This document shows, one piece after another, positions 61,871-64,000 of a stretch of DNA of 64,000 bases (its first letter is position 1; the number at the start of each line of letters is the position of its first letter). The notes under the pieces were generated by a model. It was not told the origin of the DNA. It saw only the letters and a program-made list of their open reading frames with translations, and searched no databases. The translations under genes were made by a program, and so were the position numbers. The stretch covers positions 1-64,000 of the forward strand of contig WRBB01000001.1 in assembly GCA_009779895.1 (NCBI GenBank), written 5' to 3'. The DNA is from Lachnospiraceae bacterium. GTDB taxonomy: Bacteria; Bacillota; Clostridia; Lachnospirales; Lachnospiraceae.

Positions 61871-62083
61871 CAACCTGTATTCTGGAACGCAAATATCTTT
61901 AACTTAATTCAGACCCTATCGGAAACGGTAATTGTACCTATTGGCGGAATCATCATCACATACATTTTGTGTGTAGAGTTGATACAGATGATAACGGAAA
62001 AGAACTTGTTTAGCGATAACGTGGACACGTTTATGTTTTTCATACTTAATTTGAATTTTTCCATGGGTGAAAAAATAACCTAG
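61871..62083 (+). pseudogene. Fragment of a conjugative-element VirB6/TrbL-like membrane protein
   Basis: An open frame of 70 codons with no start codon lies between two stops. Its translation begins QPVFWNANIFNLIQTLS and continues with ETVIVPIGGIIITYILC and ELIQMITEKN, which closely resembles the N-terminal region of the large VirB6/TrbL-like membrane proteins of Firmicute integrative conjugative elements. The family's longer C-terminal part and start are missing. So this is a relic of an ICE, next to a regulator family that is often carried by such elements. The flanking 100 bp upstream show no gene. Confidence 0.6.
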
Positions 62084-62095
62084 ATACGTTATAAT
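62067..62095 (+). promoter_or_regulatory. Promoter of the AAA/PD-(D/E)XK gene
   Basis: GTGAAA (62067-62072), a 17-bp spacer and a perfect TATAAT (62090-62095) precede the gene at 62131. The -35 lies inside the ICE fragment. Confidence 0.55.
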
Positions 62096-62130
62096 ATAAA
62101 TACGGAAAAATACGAGGGAGGTTTTGCATC

Positions 62131-63771
62131 GTGAAAAAGGTATTACCAATTGGAAAAGATGATTTTAGAATAATTCGAGAAAATGAAAATTATTATGTTG
62201 ATAAAACATTGATGATTCGAGATTTCATAGAATATGGTGATGCAGTGGCATTGATTACACGTCCTAGGCGTTTTGGTAAGACCCTAAATATGACCATGTT
62301 ACGTGATTTTTTTGATATAACGCAAAAAAGCGAAAATATTTTTTTGGGTCTTTCTATTATGGATACGAAATACATAAAGCAAATGAATTCAGTACCTGTA
62401 ATATATTTAACTTTGAAGGGTTGCATAGGTGAAAGTGTTGAAGAGATGAAAGAGGCCATTGCAGAAGAGATATTGAAAGAATATGTCAAGCACGAAAGTA
62501 ATTTCTGTGAAGTACAAGATACGGTATTTATTTATTCAAGATATTTTGAAACATTAGAAATGTTAAAAGAAAGGAAGTTGGATAAAGTACTTTTGAACCA
62601 TAGTCTTTCGTACTTAATTGAAGCACTCTATACCTTTTATAAGGTACGTCCAATTGTTCTGATTGATGAGTATGACAATCCAATTATAGAAGCGCATGGT
62701 AAAGGGTTTAGAGAAAGTTTCAGAGATTTTTATGCTACGTTCTTAACGACTGCGCTGAAAGGAAACCCCTATTTAGGGCAGGCACTTTTGACAGGAATCC
62801 AACGGGTAGCAAAAGAGAGTATTTTTTCTAAAATAAATAATGTAACGGTTTATAATGTTTTAGATGAGCAATATGCAAAGTATTTTGGCTTAATGGAAGA
62901 AGAAACAAGTGTACTTTTGAATTATTATGAGCTTGCATTAAATGATAGCGTAAGGTCTTTGTACGATGGATATTTATTTTCGGGTATTGAAATTTATAAT
63001 CCTTGGTCGATACTTAGTTATGCGCAAAAGAGAAAACTAAGAAGTTATTGGATTAAAACATCAACAAATGCTTTGGTAAATGAGTCAATTCTATCAGCGG
63101 ATTATGAATTTCATGAGGATTTTGAACGACTCATTAAAAATGGTGAAGTAACGGTAAAAGTTAATTTGGAAGCATCTTTCACGGAGTTGCCAAGAACGGA
63201 AACACTATGGGGTTTGTTTGTGAATGCAGGTTATTTGACTGTTGTTTATGAGGATTTTGAATTTGGTACGCTTACAGTCAAGATTCCAAACAATGAGGTT
63301 TTGGGGGAATTTCGAAATATCGTTGGCCAGTATACACGTCTATCGAGCCAACGATTACAAAATATGTTGATTGCTCTAACAAATGTTGAGTTGGATGATT
63401 TCTTAGAAATATATCAAAAGCTTGTGTTAGAGTCAACAAGCTATTATGATTCGAAAGAAAATGCCTATCATATGTTGATGCTGGGTATGGTGATGAACTT
63501 ACGTGATATTTATAAAATAACAAGTAATATAGAATCGGGGTATGGTAGAAGTGACATTGTGATGGAATCAAAAGATGCCAAGCGTCCTCATATTATAATT
63601 GAATTTAAGCAGGGTGAGGATATCGAAAAATTAAAAAATGAAGCATTACAACAGATTTTAGATAAGCAATATTATATAGGTTTACAGGGTGAGGTTTTGT
63701 GTATTGGTATTGCCCATGATATAAAAAGATGTGAGTTGGTTCATAAGATGTTGTTGCGTTCGGAGTATTAA
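62131..63771 (+). CDS. AAA-ATPase-like/DUF1703 protein with C-terminal PD-(D/E)XK nuclease domain
   Basis: A 546-residue protein. The N-terminal AAA-ATPase-like domain has the family's Walker A variant RPRRFGKT (44-51) and Walker B VLIDEYDNPI (about 172). The C-terminal domain (about 440-546) is a PDDEXK_9-type nuclease with D475 in GRSDIVM and E490-x-K in IIIEFKQ. These proteins are numerous in gut clostridia and Bacteroides and have no known role; a toxin or defence function is often suspected. The start is GTG, ten bases after GGGAGG. It has its own promoter. Confidence 0.85.
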   Translation: MKKVLPIGKDDFRIIRENENYYVDKTLMIRDFIEYGDAVALITRPRRFGKTLNMTMLRDFFDITQKSENIFLGLSIMDTKYIKQMNSVPVIYLTLKGCIGESVEEMKEAIAEEILKEYVKHESNFCEVQDTVFIYSRYFETLEMLKERKLDKVLLNHSLSYLIEALYTFYKVRPIVLIDEYDNPIIEAHGKGFRESFRDFYATFLTTALKGNPYLGQALLTGIQRVAKESIFSKINNVTVYNVLDEQYAKYFGLMEEETSVLLNYYELALNDSVRSLYDGYLFSGIEIYNPWSILSYAQKRKLRSYWIKTSTNALVNESILSADYEFHEDFERLIKNGEVTVKVNLEASFTELPRTETLWGLFVNAGYLTVVYEDFEFGTLTVKIPNNEVLGEFRNIVGQYTRLSSQRLQNMLIALTNVELDDFLEIYQKLVLESTSYYDSKENAYHMLMLGMVMNLRDIYKITSNIESGYGRSDIVMESKDAKRPHIIIEFKQGEDIEKLKNEALQQILDKQYYIGLQGEVLCIGIAHDIKRCELVHKMLLRSEY

Positions 63772-63795
63772 AGGTAGGAGAGAAGGGTTCGGTTT

Positions 63796-64000
63796 TTATA
63801 ATCCGCTTGTATATAACAGATAATAAGCCCCTTTTCTTGCCAATAGTTCCTCATGTTTTCCTTGTTCCACAATCTGCCCTTGTTCCATTACAACAATTAC
63901 ATCAGCCGATTGTATGGTTCTCAGTCGATGCGCTACAATAAAGCTGGTCCGTCCTTCCATAAGTGCATCAAATGCTTGTTGTATTAGCATTTCTGTACGA
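63796..64000 (-). CDS. C-terminal end of an ABC exporter ATP-binding protein (partial)
   Basis: The reading frame continues through the right edge, so only the last 68 residues are visible. They match the end of a multidrug/lipid exporter ATPase: [19 protein letters not shown], then the H-loop [25 protein letters not shown] and [15 protein letters not shown]. The Met inside this segment is not a start. It is convergent with the AAA/nuclease gene, and no hairpin lies between them. Confidence 0.88.
   Translation of the reverse strand, partial: RTEMLIQQAFDALMEGRTSFIVAHRLRTIQSADVIVVMEQGQIVEQGKHEELLARKGAYYLLYTSGL

Noticed and set aside
61916-62149. A 77-residue minus-strand frame
   Set aside because: It is the complement of the ICE-like fragment, which has recognisable family residues on the plus strand.

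Overview
The window is low-GC, densely packed bacterial DNA from an anaerobic member of the Firmicutes, most likely a Lachnospirales-like clostridium. This is inferred from a pyruvate:ferredoxin oxidoreductase, an ntp-type V/A-ATPase operon, lipoprotein ABC binding proteins, AT-rich Gram-positive promoters with strong AGGAGG ribosome sites, several TTG starts, a long Bacillus/Clostridium-type SRP RNA, and Rpn-type and AAA/PD-(D/E)XK families common in clostridial gut genomes. No rRNA, tRNA, CRISPR array or complete mobile element is seen.

Layout: (1) 1-2.8 kb: the tail of a surface protein, an AAA ATPase/nuclease and a membrane PH-like protein. (2) 3.0-20.3 kb: one long co-directional locus for uptake and catabolism of an unidentified glycoside or sugar acid. 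It has a PCC-domain protein, two tandem GH2-type proteins, a three-gene CUT1 ABC transporter without an ATPase, a TIM-barrel isomerase, a Gfo/Idh/MocA dehydrogenase, an IlvD/Edd dehydratase, a 3-hydroxyacyl-CoA-dehydrogenase-type enzyme, PFOR and a GntR regulator. (3) 20.3-30.5 kb: housekeeping genes (nadE, an HTH protein, a dGTPase, tadA, SRP RNA on the opposite strand, a B12/radical SAM protein, VanW, a PurM C-domain remnant, Lrp, an aminotransferase, trmL). (4) 30.5-39.1 kb: a nine-gene V/A-ATPase operon in the order ntpFIKECGABD. (5) 39.1-47.2 kb: an HD phosphohydrolase, a BMP-type nucleoside ABC transporter, an endonuclease III-like glycosylase, a VOC protein, cdd and udp, forming a nucleoside salvage block. 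(6) 47.5-49.4 kb: an Rpn nuclease and a DMT transporter. (7) 49.4-58.2 kb: a cellobiose/chitobiose-type PTS operon led by a ROK repressor with a clear operator, with a ChbG deacetylase, GH4 and GH1 phosphoglycosidases, a ROK kinase and three small proteins. (8) 58.3-60.1 kb: a lipoprotein and an ECF-S/DUF1893 fusion. (9) 60.07-64 kb: an eroded accessory zone with an IS3-type remnant, an AlbA_2/Schlafen-type regulator with its own inverted-repeat operator, a fragment of a conjugative-element VirB6/TrbL-like membrane protein, an AAA/PD-(D/E)XK protein and the tail of an ABC exporter.

The most unusual content is the 3-20 kb catabolic locus. Its two GH2 paralogues both carry Lys where the clan has a near-invariant Asn before the acid/base Glu, and it ends in an oxidative branch with PFOR. 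Other points of note are the ECF-S/DUF1893 fusion, the PurM C-domain-only gene, the orphan small proteins in the PTS operon, and the operators of the ROK and AlbA_2 genes. All functions are inferred from sequence motifs and context read by eye; no searches were run.
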